From an uncultured Saprospiraceae bacterium (GTDB lineage Bacteria > Bacteroidota > Bacteroidia > Chitinophagales > Saprospiraceae): a DNA stretch of 41,996 nucleotides. Every line of letters starts with the position of its first letter. Positions within the stretch are counted from its first letter, which is position 1. The stretch is from NCBI GenBank assembly GCA_937944095.1, contig CALEAC010000038.1, positions 1 to 41,996 of the forward strand, given 5' to 3'. Shown piece by piece: positions 18,623 through 26,321 of the stretch. The notes under the pieces are model-generated. The model was not told the origin of the DNA, did not search any database, and was given only the letters and a program-made list of their open reading frames with translations. A program made the translations under genes and the position numbers.

Positions 18623-19585
18623 ATGAAAAGTTTTCAATTAGTTCTGTTTTTATTTATTTCAACATTTGCATTCGGGCAGAATACGCCTGTCTTATCTAAG
18701 GTTACAGCAACTTGGTGCCCCAACTGTGGTGCATGGGGCTGGAGTTATATGGAATCCATGAAAGACGAATTCCAAGATGGAAATGCCGTTGTCCTAGGTG
18801 TCCACTTCAGTGGCGATCTACAGAACGAAACAGCTATATGGTATGCAGAAAATCTAGATGCAATCGGTCAGCCTAGGTTCTATGTCAATAATACCAATGT
18901 ATCAGTAAGGTCATCAAATTGGTCTGAAAAGATACAAGAAACAAAAGACCTAGTAGAAGAAACAAGAACGACAACGCATGACATCTTAGGCCTAAGTCAG
19001 GTGAGTATCGATAATGGCAGTATAGCTGCGCAAGTTAACTTAAGTGCACTCCCTGTTACAGATGCCTACTTGGCCGTATATATCTATGAGGACAATGTCA
19101 TGAATAATCAAGCAGGTAATGCAGCTGATGGCATCCACCCTAACGTTCTTAGAAAATCTATGTCCATAGATCCCCAAGGTATATCTATCAATGCTGCTGG
19201 TAATTATGACTTTAGCACAGAACTAGATCCTTCTTGGAATACAGATGAGATAGGTCTATTAATGGTCGTCTGGAGAAAGGACGGTGACAAATATACGATT
19301 AGAAGTTCTCAAGCAGTCCACAACGTGGGCCTGAAACTGAATACAGAAGAAAGTCTAAGTGATGCGGATGTTTCTATAACTCAGACTGTCGGTAATATCT
19401 CTATATCCATAGAAGATGATAGAGCATATCAATTAACACTCTATGATATGACTGGTAGAACGTTAGAAACGACTCAGCTGATCAGAACTAAAGAATTAGC
19501 AACTGACCAGTGGGTGCCCGGAGCATACTTAATCAGTCTACAACGAGAAGGACAGATTTATAACAAACAAATCGTTCTTCATTAG
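18623..19585 (+). CDS. Exported thioredoxin-fold (Omp28-like) protein with T9SS sorting domain
   Basis: 320 residues. The signal peptide ends FAFG and mature Gln would follow (QNTPVL). The mature N-terminus has a thioredoxin-type motif ATWCPNCGAWGW (Cys32, Cys35) and a partial thioredoxin-like domain (GVHFSGDLQ..., QPRFYVN) as in Omp28-related proteins. The last 75 or so residues form a type A T9SS sorting domain (LTLYDMTGRTLE...PGAYLISL...KQIVLH). It is therefore predicted cargo of the SprA translocon, placed on the surface or released. A disulfide-related role is suggested by CPNC but unproved. A strong bidirectional terminator follows the stop. Confidence 0.88.
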   Translation: MKSFQLVLFLFISTFAFGQNTPVLSKVTATWCPNCGAWGWSYMESMKDEFQDGNAVVLGVHFSGDLQNETAIWYAENLDAIGQPRFYVNNTNVSVRSSNWSEKIQETKDLVEETRTTTHDILGLSQVSIDNGSIAAQVNLSALPVTDAYLAVYIYEDNVMNNQAGNAADGIHPNVLRKSMSIDPQGISINAAGNYDFSTELDPSWNTDEIGLLMVVWRKDGDKYTIRSSQAVHNVGLKLNTEESLSDADVSITQTVGNISISIEDDRAYQLTLYDMTGRTLETTQLIRTKELATDQWVPGAYLISLQREGQIYNKQIVLH

Positions 19586-19610
19586 AGAAGGCTATTACTC
19601 AAATATATAG

Positions 19611-19643
19611 AAAAGGGCCTCTCCACTACGGAAAGGCCCTTTT
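19611..19643. terminator. Strong bidirectional terminator between convergent genes
   Basis: AAAAGGGCCT (19611-19620) pairs exactly with AGGCCCTTTT (19634-19643) around a 13-nt loop. On the plus strand the stem is followed by TCTTTTTTTC. On the minus strand the stem itself ends in four T residues. It sits between the ends of the T9SS cargo gene and the S46 peptidase gene and can serve both. Confidence 0.85.
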
Positions 19644-19656
19644 TCTTTTTTTCTTA

Positions 19657-21888
19657 TCACCGCTTTCTAGGTTGTTCTCCCAACTTATTTGTCTCGCGTC
19701 CAGCTCGTTGAATCTTTGGTTTTTTCTTTAATCTAATTTTAGGTCTAACCAGTTTCATCTCATCGATAAGATGCCCTGCTCCAGCATATTTATCCACTAC
19801 AAATAAGATATACCTGACATCTACCATGATGTTACGACAGATGGTCGGATCATAATTGAGATCACTCATCGTGCCTTCCCATGCTCGATCAAAATTAAGG
19901 CCTATTAGGTTGCCGTATGCATCTATTGCTGGGCTACCTGAGTTACCACCTGTTGTATGATTAGTCCCGATAAAGCAGACGGGTAACTTCCCATTCTTCT
20001 TATCGACATAATCACCGTAATCTTTCTTGTGATATAGCTCTAGTAGTTTAGCGTCTACATCGAACTCATAGTCACCCGGCTTATATTTTTCTATAACACC
20101 ATCTAAGTAGGTCACAGGGCTATAGTTAACAGCATCGGTTGGCTGATAACCCTTGACCTGACCATAAGTTACCCTAAGCGTGCTATTGGCATCAGGATAG
20201 AATCGACGCTCTGGGAATGTCTCCATAAGTGCCGCCATATATATGCGTTGTAACGAGTCCATCTTATGGTTGATTGCATTATACGGTTCCTGCACTTCCT
20301 TATCATATATCGCTTTCCACTCCGCACCTAATTTATAAGCAGGATCGGCTTTTATCCTAGCTATCACTTCTTCTGGGCTTCCTTCTAACATAGCCATCAT
20401 CTTCTCACGAGAAGTCATACTAGTCGCTCCATAGATATCTTCTGCTAGCATACTATAGTTCTTAGGTACATGACTGCCTAGACTCTTAAGTTCTGAGGGG
20501 ACATATCGGTCACTAACATTCTGAGCATAATGGTCAGTTAGTGCAGCAAATATTTCTTGATCAATTGCTGGATCATAATCTTTATAGAAGTTCTCTAGGA
20601 AACCCAACACACGGGACTTATAGCCTTCATAAGCCTCTGCACCATTATTCTCAAAAGTGCTTGCAAGCCTAACGGAGATACCCACCAGCCTCATCAATTC
20701 TATATTACGTCCTGCAATTTCATTATAATTGTCTCGGACTATAGCATACGGTGCCCTTTCTTTATAGAGCTGGTCAAATTCTGGAAGAATATGGCGATAT
20801 GAGCTGTTCTTAGGAAGTAAGTCTGTAAATTCTTTCTCGAATTGCTTTTTCTTATCGATCGCTTTGGACTTGACTAAGCCTTGGCTTTCTCCGATCCATT
20901 TCTTCCAATAGTTAGCTATCCTAGCAAATTTAGAAGCATACTTGATACGTGTCGCTTCATCTTTTCGCATATACTTATCGAGGATATTAAGTGCTTTTTC
21001 CCTGATATTAATCTTAGTAGGATTGAGGTCACTAACGATTTCTTCTAGTGCTTGTGACGGCAAATATTCCTGAGTTCTTCCTGGAAAACCGAACACCATC
21101 GTAAAATCATCCGTATCGACACCGTCTAACGAAATCGGTAAGAAGTGCTTAGGCTTATATGGAATGTTTTCGTCAGCAGGGTCAGCTGGCATATTATCAG
21201 GACCAGCATAGATTCTGAATAATGAAAAATCACCTGTATGCCTTGGCCACACCCAGTTATCTGTGTCCGCTCCGAATTTACCGATGCTTTCTGGTGGTGC
21301 GCCGACTAGACGTACATCTCTATATGTAGTCGTCAGAAAAGCAAAGTATTGATTACCATGAAAGAAAGGCCTTATGGCAATGTCTTGATGATCAGCTCTG
21401 ATTAGACTGTTCTTAATGGCTTCTAAGTTCTTATCGATCTGAGCTTGTCTCTCCTTAAGATTCATCTTGTCTGTGACGCCCTCTAGAGCTTGTATAGTGA
21501 CATCCACAATCTCATTAATCATGGTTGCGGTGAGACCTTCGTTACGTAATTCATCTTGTCTTGTCTTAGCCCAAAATCCATCTTTCAGATAATTATTAGT
21601 CAATGAGCTATGAGACTGTATCTGCCCATACCCACAATGGTGATTAGTCAGCATAAGGCCATCAGGACTGATCAACTCTGAAGTACAGAAGCCACCAAAA
21701 TGCACGATCGCATCCTTGAGTGAACCTCTATTTACACTATATATATCTTCTGCTGATAACTTCATTCCCAACTCCTGCATCTCTGCTTCATTTAGGCTTT
21801 TCAGGAATAAAGGCAACCACATACCTTCTCCAGCGTAACTCTTAATGAGGAATGAACTTATCACAACTAGTAGAACCGTCTTTTTCAT
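19657..21888 (-). CDS. dpp11: S46 family dipeptidyl peptidase, DPP11 type (Asp/Glu at P1)
   Basis: 743 residues with a signal peptide (MKKTVLLVVISSFLIKSYA) followed by the typical GEGMW start of mature S46 enzymes. They remove dipeptides from oligopeptides in the periplasm to feed amino-acid catabolism. The triad is visible: His84 (MLTNHHCGYG), Asp220 (HTGDFSLFRIYAG) and Ser650 (TGGNSGSPAID). Residue 668, 18 after the serine, is Arg in NFDRAWEGTMSD. In characterised family members Arg at this position gives acidic P1 preference (DPP11), while Gly gives the broader DPP7 specificity. It is divergent from the membrane protein at 21979, with 90 bp between them. Confidence 0.93.
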   Translation of the reverse strand: MKKTVLLVVISSFLIKSYAGEGMWLPLFLKSLNEAEMQELGMKLSAEDIYSVNRGSLKDAIVHFGGFCTSELISPDGLMLTNHHCGYGQIQSHSSLTNNYLKDGFWAKTRQDELRNEGLTATMINEIVDVTIQALEGVTDKMNLKERQAQIDKNLEAIKNSLIRADHQDIAIRPFFHGNQYFAFLTTTYRDVRLVGAPPESIGKFGADTDNWVWPRHTGDFSLFRIYAGPDNMPADPADENIPYKPKHFLPISLDGVDTDDFTMVFGFPGRTQEYLPSQALEEIVSDLNPTKINIREKALNILDKYMRKDEATRIKYASKFARIANYWKKWIGESQGLVKSKAIDKKKQFEKEFTDLLPKNSSYRHILPEFDQLYKERAPYAIVRDNYNEIAGRNIELMRLVGISVRLASTFENNGAEAYEGYKSRVLGFLENFYKDYDPAIDQEIFAALTDHYAQNVSDRYVPSELKSLGSHVPKNYSMLAEDIYGATSMTSREKMMAMLEGSPEEVIARIKADPAYKLGAEWKAIYDKEVQEPYNAINHKMDSLQRIYMAALMETFPERRFYPDANSTLRVTYGQVKGYQPTDAVNYSPVTYLDGVIEKYKPGDYEFDVDAKLLELYHKKDYGDYVDKKNGKLPVCFIGTNHTTGGNSGSPAIDAYGNLIGLNFDRAWEGTMSDLNYDPTICRNIMVDVRYILFVVDKYAGAGHLIDEMKLVRPKIRLKKKPKIQRAGRETNKLGEQPRKR

Positions 21889-21978
21889 ATTGTATATTTT
21901 GTCTCAAACAAAGTATTAAGAATATCTAAGATTCAATTTTAAAATTCTTTTAAATCCCTTTTTTTCTCATATTTAGAA

Positions 21979-22680
21979 ATGGAATCGACAGGTTTCTTTA
22001 CTGAAGTGCCGTTTAGAGCATGGTCCATGGAGCACCTTAGTCCCGTTATCATAGCAATTGTTATAGGTGGGGTAGCTATAACATGGAACAAAAAAAAGCC
22101 GAGAGCCTATCAGAAAAAGAGTTTATTGATACTCTCGATTGTTCCAGCCATCGCACTAATCATTTACACCCTTATGAAAATTGTCACTGGGGCATTTACA
22201 ATAGAAAATGATCTTCCTATCCACTTATGCAGACTGCTCGCTCTAGCTGCACCCATCGTTTACTTTGTGGATAACAAATTCTGGACAGGTATTTTTTACT
22301 TTTGGATCACAGTAGGCACTTTCAATGCAGTCATCACACCTGATGTAAAATTCGGATTTCCACACTGGGAATACTTGGTCTATTTCATCATGCATGTTGG
22401 GCTCGTGGTATTACCCTTCTACTATATTTTCGTGATGAATCACCGCATTACTAGATCTGATCTATGGAACGCCTTCTGGATGTCTAATGCTTTTTTAGTC
22501 CTGACCTTAGCGCTAAACTATCTCATCGATTCCAACTATATGTTTACGAGACACAAACCCGAAGTGGCTACTTTATTAGACGTTCTTGGACCCTGGCCTT
22601 GGTATCTTCTCAGTGTACAATTTATCGGTCTCATTCTATTCCATTTGGTTTATCTTCCATTTGCAATCACCAAGAAATAA
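21979..22680 (+). CDS. TIGR02206 (YwaF-like) integral membrane protein
   Basis: 233 residues with about seven hydrophobic segments. Family-like features are the N-terminal WSMEHLSP segment, the central LPIHLCRLLALAAP and the HWEYLVYFIMHVGLVVLP stretch with conserved polar residues inside helices. No biochemical role is established for this family, and I do not assign one. It begins 90 bp from the divergent S46 gene and ends 10 bp before the SRAP gene, so those two are probably co-transcribed. Confidence 0.85.
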   Translation: MESTGFFTEVPFRAWSMEHLSPVIIAIVIGGVAITWNKKKPRAYQKKSLLILSIVPAIALIIYTLMKIVTGAFTIENDLPIHLCRLLALAAPIVYFVDNKFWTGIFYFWITVGTFNAVITPDVKFGFPHWEYLVYFIMHVGLVVLPFYYIFVMNHRITRSDLWNAFWMSNAFLVLTLALNYLIDSNYMFTRHKPEVATLLDVLGPWPWYLLSVQFIGLILFHLVYLPFAITKK

Positions 22681-22690
22681 AATTTGAATT

Positions 22691-23413
22691 ATGTGTGGCA
22701 GATCCTCTATAACTAAGACCGAGAAAGAACTAGAAGAAAGATTCAATGCCACTTTCTACTCTGACGACATAGAACTATATAATCCCTTACCTAATTATAA
22801 TGTTGCACCTTCTCATGTCATGCCGGTAATCACTAATGAAGACAGGGCCCATTTCAGCGCAATGCGCTGGGGCTTTATACCTAACTGGGCTACTGATTCT
22901 AAGATTGGCTATAAGATGATCAATGCAAGGATAGAGACGCTCTTCGAAAAAAGCAGTTTCAAAAAAGCAATCACAACCAGGCGCTGTATTATTCCTGCAG
23001 ATGGTTTCTACGAATGGAAAAAGTCTACAGCCACAGACGGAAAACAAACCAAACAACCCTATCGGATACAAGCTAAAGACCAATCCATCTTCTCTATGGC
23101 AGGCATATGGGATAGATGGCAAGACCCTCAGGGTCAGACGGTCCTCTCATTTGCAGTAATTACTCAGCCAGCGAATCTAGCCATGCAGGATATACATGAT
23201 CGGATGCCCGCTATCCTCACGACAAAACAAGAAGAACTATGGTTATCCAATGAGTTACCTGCTAAAGACTTAGTTGACATGATTAGTCCTTATCCAGATG
23301 AGCTCACACAGGTCTATCCGGTATCTGATCGAATTGGTAATGTCAAGAATAATGATCCTCAACTCATCGATGAAAAAGAAAATCCTACTGATAAAATCTG
23401 GACTTTGTTTTAG
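22691..23413 (+). CDS. SOS response-associated peptidase (SRAP; YedK/HMCES family)
   Basis: 240 residues. SRAP proteins form a covalent thiazolidine bond between Cys2 and abasic sites in single-stranded DNA, protecting them from strand breaks. All key residues are visible: Cys2 exposed by Met removal (MCGR), Asn78 (MINARIET), Glu108 (DGFYEW) and His169 (IHDRMP). WGFIPNWA is also typical. It follows the YwaF-like gene by 10 bp. A LexA/CI-type self-cleaving repressor is the next gene, 263 bp on, which fits an SOS context, although no obvious repressor site precedes the SRAP gene itself. Confidence 0.95.
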   Translation: MCGRSSITKTEKELEERFNATFYSDDIELYNPLPNYNVAPSHVMPVITNEDRAHFSAMRWGFIPNWATDSKIGYKMINARIETLFEKSSFKKAITTRRCIIPADGFYEWKKSTATDGKQTKQPYRIQAKDQSIFSMAGIWDRWQDPQGQTVLSFAVITQPANLAMQDIHDRMPAILTTKQEELWLSNELPAKDLVDMISPYPDELTQVYPVSDRIGNVKNNDPQLIDEKENPTDKIWTLF

Positions 23414-23487
23414 CAGCTAGCCGTCATTTATAATTTATATGTCGCTAATCCATAGGTTGACAGTTGGCGAGTTATTGTCTTATAAGT

Positions 23488-23607
23488 ATGATAATATTTT
23501 GCATACTTCTCGTGATTTCTTCATTAGGCTACAGCTTCAGAAAAAAAGAAGGTGGACCAAACGCCAACAGTAATTCGTTCAGAATAGAGACTTACAAAAT
23601 AAAATAG
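23488..23607 (+). CDS. Possible 39-residue peptide with hydrophobic N-terminus
   Basis: An ATG at 23488 opens 39 codons ending TAG (23605-23607): a short hydrophobic start (MIIFCILLVISSLGYSF), then a polar tail. It resembles a minimal membrane or signal peptide and is too short for the ORF track. No promoter or family match is evident, and its stop overlaps the left arm of an inverted repeat. Chance occurrence is quite possible. Confidence 0.2.
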   Translation: MIIFCILLVISSLGYSFRKKEGGPNANSNSFRIETYKIK

Positions 23608-23644
23608 TCGATATATTCAACCAAATGTCTCCGTGTATATCGAC
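23607..23644. promoter_or_regulatory. Inverted repeat GTCGATATA-N20-TATATCGAC, candidate operator
   Basis: GTCGATATA (23607-23615) and TATATCGAC (23636-23644) are perfect 9-bp reverse complements separated by 20 bp. The right arm ends 9 bp before the TAACTTTG promoter box of the repressor gene, so a bound protein would cover the promoter. Autoregulation by the encoded repressor is the natural reading, but the spacing of about 29 bp centre to centre would need a dimer of dimers or DNA looping. An RNA hairpin is the alternative. Confidence 0.45.
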
Positions 23645-23653
23645 AATATGATG

Positions 23654-23661
23654 TAACTTTG
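23654..23661 (+). promoter_or_regulatory. Candidate -7 box (TAACTTTG) for the LexA-like repressor
   Basis: TAACTTTG is an exact TANNTTTG match, 15 nt before the ATG at 23677 and directly downstream of a 9-bp inverted repeat. There is no clear TTG at -33, which could mean a weak or regulated promoter. Confidence 0.5.
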
Positions 23662-23676
23662 TCCTAAACCACGATT

Positions 23677-24432
23677 ATGTTAGGGACAAATCTGAAATTC
23701 CTCAGGACTAAGCATAAAATCTCACAGCAGAGCTTAGCTGACTTATTCGAGGTACCTCGGACCACCTTTGGGGACTATGAGCGTGGCAAAACCGAACCCA
23801 GCATCGCCATGTTGCTCAAGCTCGCAAAATACTTCTCCATTACTGTAGACCAACTGATCTCAAAAGATCTCAACGATCAAGAATTCGAACTCCTCAAGAC
23901 TAAATCGATAAAGGTCTTAGCCGTCACTGTCGATACTGACAATAGTAGCCACATCGATCTAGTCGATACCAAAGCAGAAGCGGGTTATCTAGATAGTTAT
24001 CAGGACCCACAATACTTTAAGGAATTACCTAAAATCAATCTACCCGATCTCCCTGCAGGAACTTACAGAGCTTTTGAGATACAAGGCGATTCGATGTTGC
24101 CTATAGAATCTGGAAGCCTCATCATCGCTGCTTATGTAGAAAGTATAGCTGAACTGAAGGATAATCATACTTACATCGTGATTAGTAAGCACGAAGGCCT
24201 CGTCTATAAAAGGATCAAGAAAGATCCAGAACTAAATCGTATACATCTCATTTCTGATAATGATAATTATCTACCTTATACCTTAGAATTAGCTGAAATA
24301 GATGAAGTCTGGAAATATTATGCCCATATCAGTTTTTCGGATTCGAAGCTGGAACTGAATACACAAATAGAAAAAACACTACACGAACTGCATAGTAAAG
24401 TCAATGATATCCATGCTCAGATTATCACTTGA
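23677..24432 (+). CDS. XRE-family repressor with S24 (LexA/CI-like) self-cleavage domain
   Basis: 251 residues. The N-terminal helix-turn-helix (about 5-62; ISQQSLADLFEVPRTTFGDYERG) is followed by an S24 peptidase domain. The cleavage site is Ala102-Gly103 (KAEAGYLD), with nucleophile Ser139 (IQGDSMLP) and general base Lys178 (LVYKRI). The gaps (37 and 39 residues) match LexA (35 and 37), so RecA-stimulated self-cleavage is plausible. It would act as a DNA-damage-responsive repressor. The DNA-binding domain is XRE type, not LexA winged helix, so it resembles phage CI or the chromosomal repressors of Bacteroidota. No phage genes are nearby. It overlaps the convergent acetyltransferase gene by 8 bp. 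Confidence 0.92.
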   Translation: MLGTNLKFLRTKHKISQQSLADLFEVPRTTFGDYERGKTEPSIAMLLKLAKYFSITVDQLISKDLNDQEFELLKTKSIKVLAVTVDTDNSSHIDLVDTKAEAGYLDSYQDPQYFKELPKINLPDLPAGTYRAFEIQGDSMLPIESGSLIIAAYVESIAELKDNHTYIVISKHEGLVYKRIKKDPELNRIHLISDNDNYLPYTLELAEIDEVWKYYAHISFSDSKLELNTQIEKTLHELHSKVNDIHAQIIT

Positions 24433-25003
24433 CCAACTCAACCATTCCCGCTTCCAATAAGATATAACTTTCTCCAGTAACTTGGCAGAGGGCTCTGCCT
24501 TCGTGGTTGAACTCTAGTCTGTGACCTTGTCGGCTCATCCACCCTACTTGTCTTCCTGGGTTTCCGATGACCAAGCCATAATCAGGTACATCCTTCGTCA
24601 CAACTGTACCCGCACCGACGAACGCATATGCGCCGAGTGTAATACCACATAGTATCGTAGCGTTAGCACCTATAGTTGCCCCCTTCCCCAGATGGGTTTT
24701 CTTATACTCGTTTCGGCGATTGACCGCACTACGAGGATTGATTACATTAGTGAATACAGCTGAGGGGCCGATAAATACCTCATCAGCACAGACCACGCCT
24801 TCATATAGAGAAACATTATTCTGTACTTTGACGCGATCGCCTAAGACAACTCGTGACGCGATATAGACGTTCTGTCCTATGTTACAGTCGATACCCAAGA
24901 CAGCTTCTGGCATGATATGGCTATAATGCCACACCTTAGTCCCTGCGCCTAGTTGGCTACCCTCATCGATCGTCGCCGTATGATGACAATATATTTCTGA
25001 CAT
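24425..25003 (-). CDS. Left-handed beta-helix acetyltransferase, WbpD/WlbB-like
   Basis: 192 residues made almost wholly of hexapeptide repeats (for example IGQNVYIASRVVLGDRVKVQ, GATIGANATILCGITLGAYA), the signature of trimeric acetyl-CoA-dependent N-acetyltransferases. The start (CHHTATIDEGSQLGAGTKVWH) and the tail (VIGNPGRQVGWMS) closely follow enzymes that acetylate the 3-amino group of UDP-2-acetamido-3-amino-glucuronate for surface polysaccharide. The ATG overlaps the stop of the aminotransferase gene (TAATG), so translation is coupled. No dehydrogenase, epimerase or other sugar genes are adjacent, so the nucleotide-sugar substrate is inferred from family only. Confidence 0.9.
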   Translation of the reverse strand: MSEIYCHHTATIDEGSQLGAGTKVWHYSHIMPEAVLGIDCNIGQNVYIASRVVLGDRVKVQNNVSLYEGVVCADEVFIGPSAVFTNVINPRSAVNRRNEYKKTHLGKGATIGANATILCGITLGAYAFVGAGTVVTKDVPDYGLVIGNPGRQVGWMSRQGHRLEFNHEGRALCQVTGESYILLEAGMVELVK

Positions 25004-26211
25004 TACTTCGTATATTTTTGTGCCGCCTCATCCATCGCTTCCAATATAAGGTTCATTGCTAATTCTAATTCCTTCATTGTATATATAAGCGGTGGTGCTA
25101 GCCGGAAAGACCGATCATTGAATAAGAAATAATCCACTAATGCGCCTTTCTGGAATGCCAGCGAAACGACATGCTTGAGAAACTTCCTTTTTGTCAATTC
25201 TACAGCCATCATAAGTCCTGAACTTCTGACCTCCTTGATAATCGGATGGACTAACCGACGACGGATGTAAGTTTCTTTCTCTAGGACTTGATCGATTATA
25301 TCCCCAGCGGTCAATACGTCTAGCGTCGCTGTCGCAGCAGCACAAGTCACAGGATGCCCGCCGAAAGTGGTAATATGACCTAGAGCTGGATTCTTAGTAA
25401 AGAGACGCATCAACTGTTTGTCTGCGATTAGTCCGCCTATAGGCATGCCTCCTCCCATTGCTTTACCGATACAAAGCATATCAGGTAGGACTTTATATTT
25501 CTGATGGGCAAAAAGTTGCCCAGTCCGACCGAAACCAGTCTGAATCTCATCAAGAATCAACAGCGCACCGACCTCATCACATCTATCTCGCAGCGCCTGC
25601 AAATAGCCTTCCTCTGGCAGAATAACACCAGCCTCAGCCTGGATCGGTTCTATAATAACGGCAGCTGTCCTACAGCTTATTTTTTCTAAATCAGGTGTAG
25701 CATTAAAAGTAATATGCTTAATCCCTGGCAATAAGGGCAAAAAGGCAGAAGAATAAGCATAGTCTGACCGTAAGGACTCTGATCCTTGGCTGCTGCCATG
25801 ATAAGCTCTAGCTGCTGATATTAATTCATAACGCCCAGTTGCTCGTTTGGCCAGTTTCATGGCGGTCTCGACGACTTCAGAACCAGAATTGAGTAAATAG
25901 ATATTATTAAGTGAAGAATCTAGCAGCGGCAGCAATAATTCTGCATAGGCAATCTGCGGTGTTTGTACATGCTCTCCATAGACCATGGTGTGCATATGCT
26001 TACTTGCCTGAGTCGTAATGGCCTCTATCACCTTAGGATGCGTATGACCTATAGAACTGACAGAAATGCCCGAATTAAGGTCATAATATCGTTTTCCGTT
26101 AGTGTCATAGATATAGATGCCCTCAGCCCGATCCACTTCTAGAAGTAAGGGAAAATTGCTCGTCTGAGCCAGATGATCCAAGTATAATTGTCGAGTACTT
26201 AGCTGCGCCAC
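25003..26211 (-). CDS. Class III PLP-dependent aminotransferase
   Basis: 402 residues. It resembles acetylornithine/GABA-type fold-type-I class III aminotransferases. The PLP lysine is Lys250 (CIGKAMGGGMPIGG) and the cofactor aspartate is Asp221 (LILDEIQTGFGRTG). The N-terminal YDLNSGISVSSIGHTHP is also typical. The start is GTG at 26211: the next upstream codon is ATT, an in-frame stop lies 8 codons upstream, and the first internal Met is about 90 residues in, too late for the fold. It is coupled to the acetyltransferase by TAATG. The amino donor and acceptor cannot be read from sequence. No arginine-biosynthesis genes are nearby, so I do not call it argD. Confidence 0.9.
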   Translation of the reverse strand: MAQLSTRQLYLDHLAQTSNFPLLLEVDRAEGIYIYDTNGKRYYDLNSGISVSSIGHTHPKVIEAITTQASKHMHTMVYGEHVQTPQIAYAELLLPLLDSSLNNIYLLNSGSEVVETAMKLAKRATGRYELISAARAYHGSSQGSESLRSDYAYSSAFLPLLPGIKHITFNATPDLEKISCRTAAVIIEPIQAEAGVILPEEGYLQALRDRCDEVGALLILDEIQTGFGRTGQLFAHQKYKVLPDMLCIGKAMGGGMPIGGLIADKQLMRLFTKNPALGHITTFGGHPVTCAAATATLDVLTAGDIIDQVLEKETYIRRRLVHPIIKEVRSSGLMMAVELTKRKFLKHVVSLAFQKGALVDYFLFNDRSFRLAPPLIYTMKELELAMNLILEAMDEAAQKYTK

Positions 26212-26321
26212 AATATATTTGTTACACTGAAGTTAAAAAGGCGTAATAACTTAAGAAATAGCAAGATAATAAGGAATGGAAATGCCTTTTTATCCATTTT
26301 TGTTACTAAACTAGGTTCTAA

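Noticed and set aside
23457-23486. Sigma-70-like TTGACA-N18-TATAAG before the 39-codon ORF
   Set aside because: Primary sigma factors in Bacteroidota do not use this consensus, and the implied start site would fall inside the ORF it should drive. Probably chance.
23677-24432. Prophage remnant, suggested by the CI-like repressor
   Set aside because: No integrase, structural or lysis genes and no attachment repeats nearby; neighbours are ordinary chromosomal genes.
25003-26211. Calling the aminotransferase argD
   Set aside because: The class III motifs fit, but no arginine genes are adjacent and the coupled acetyltransferase points elsewhere.
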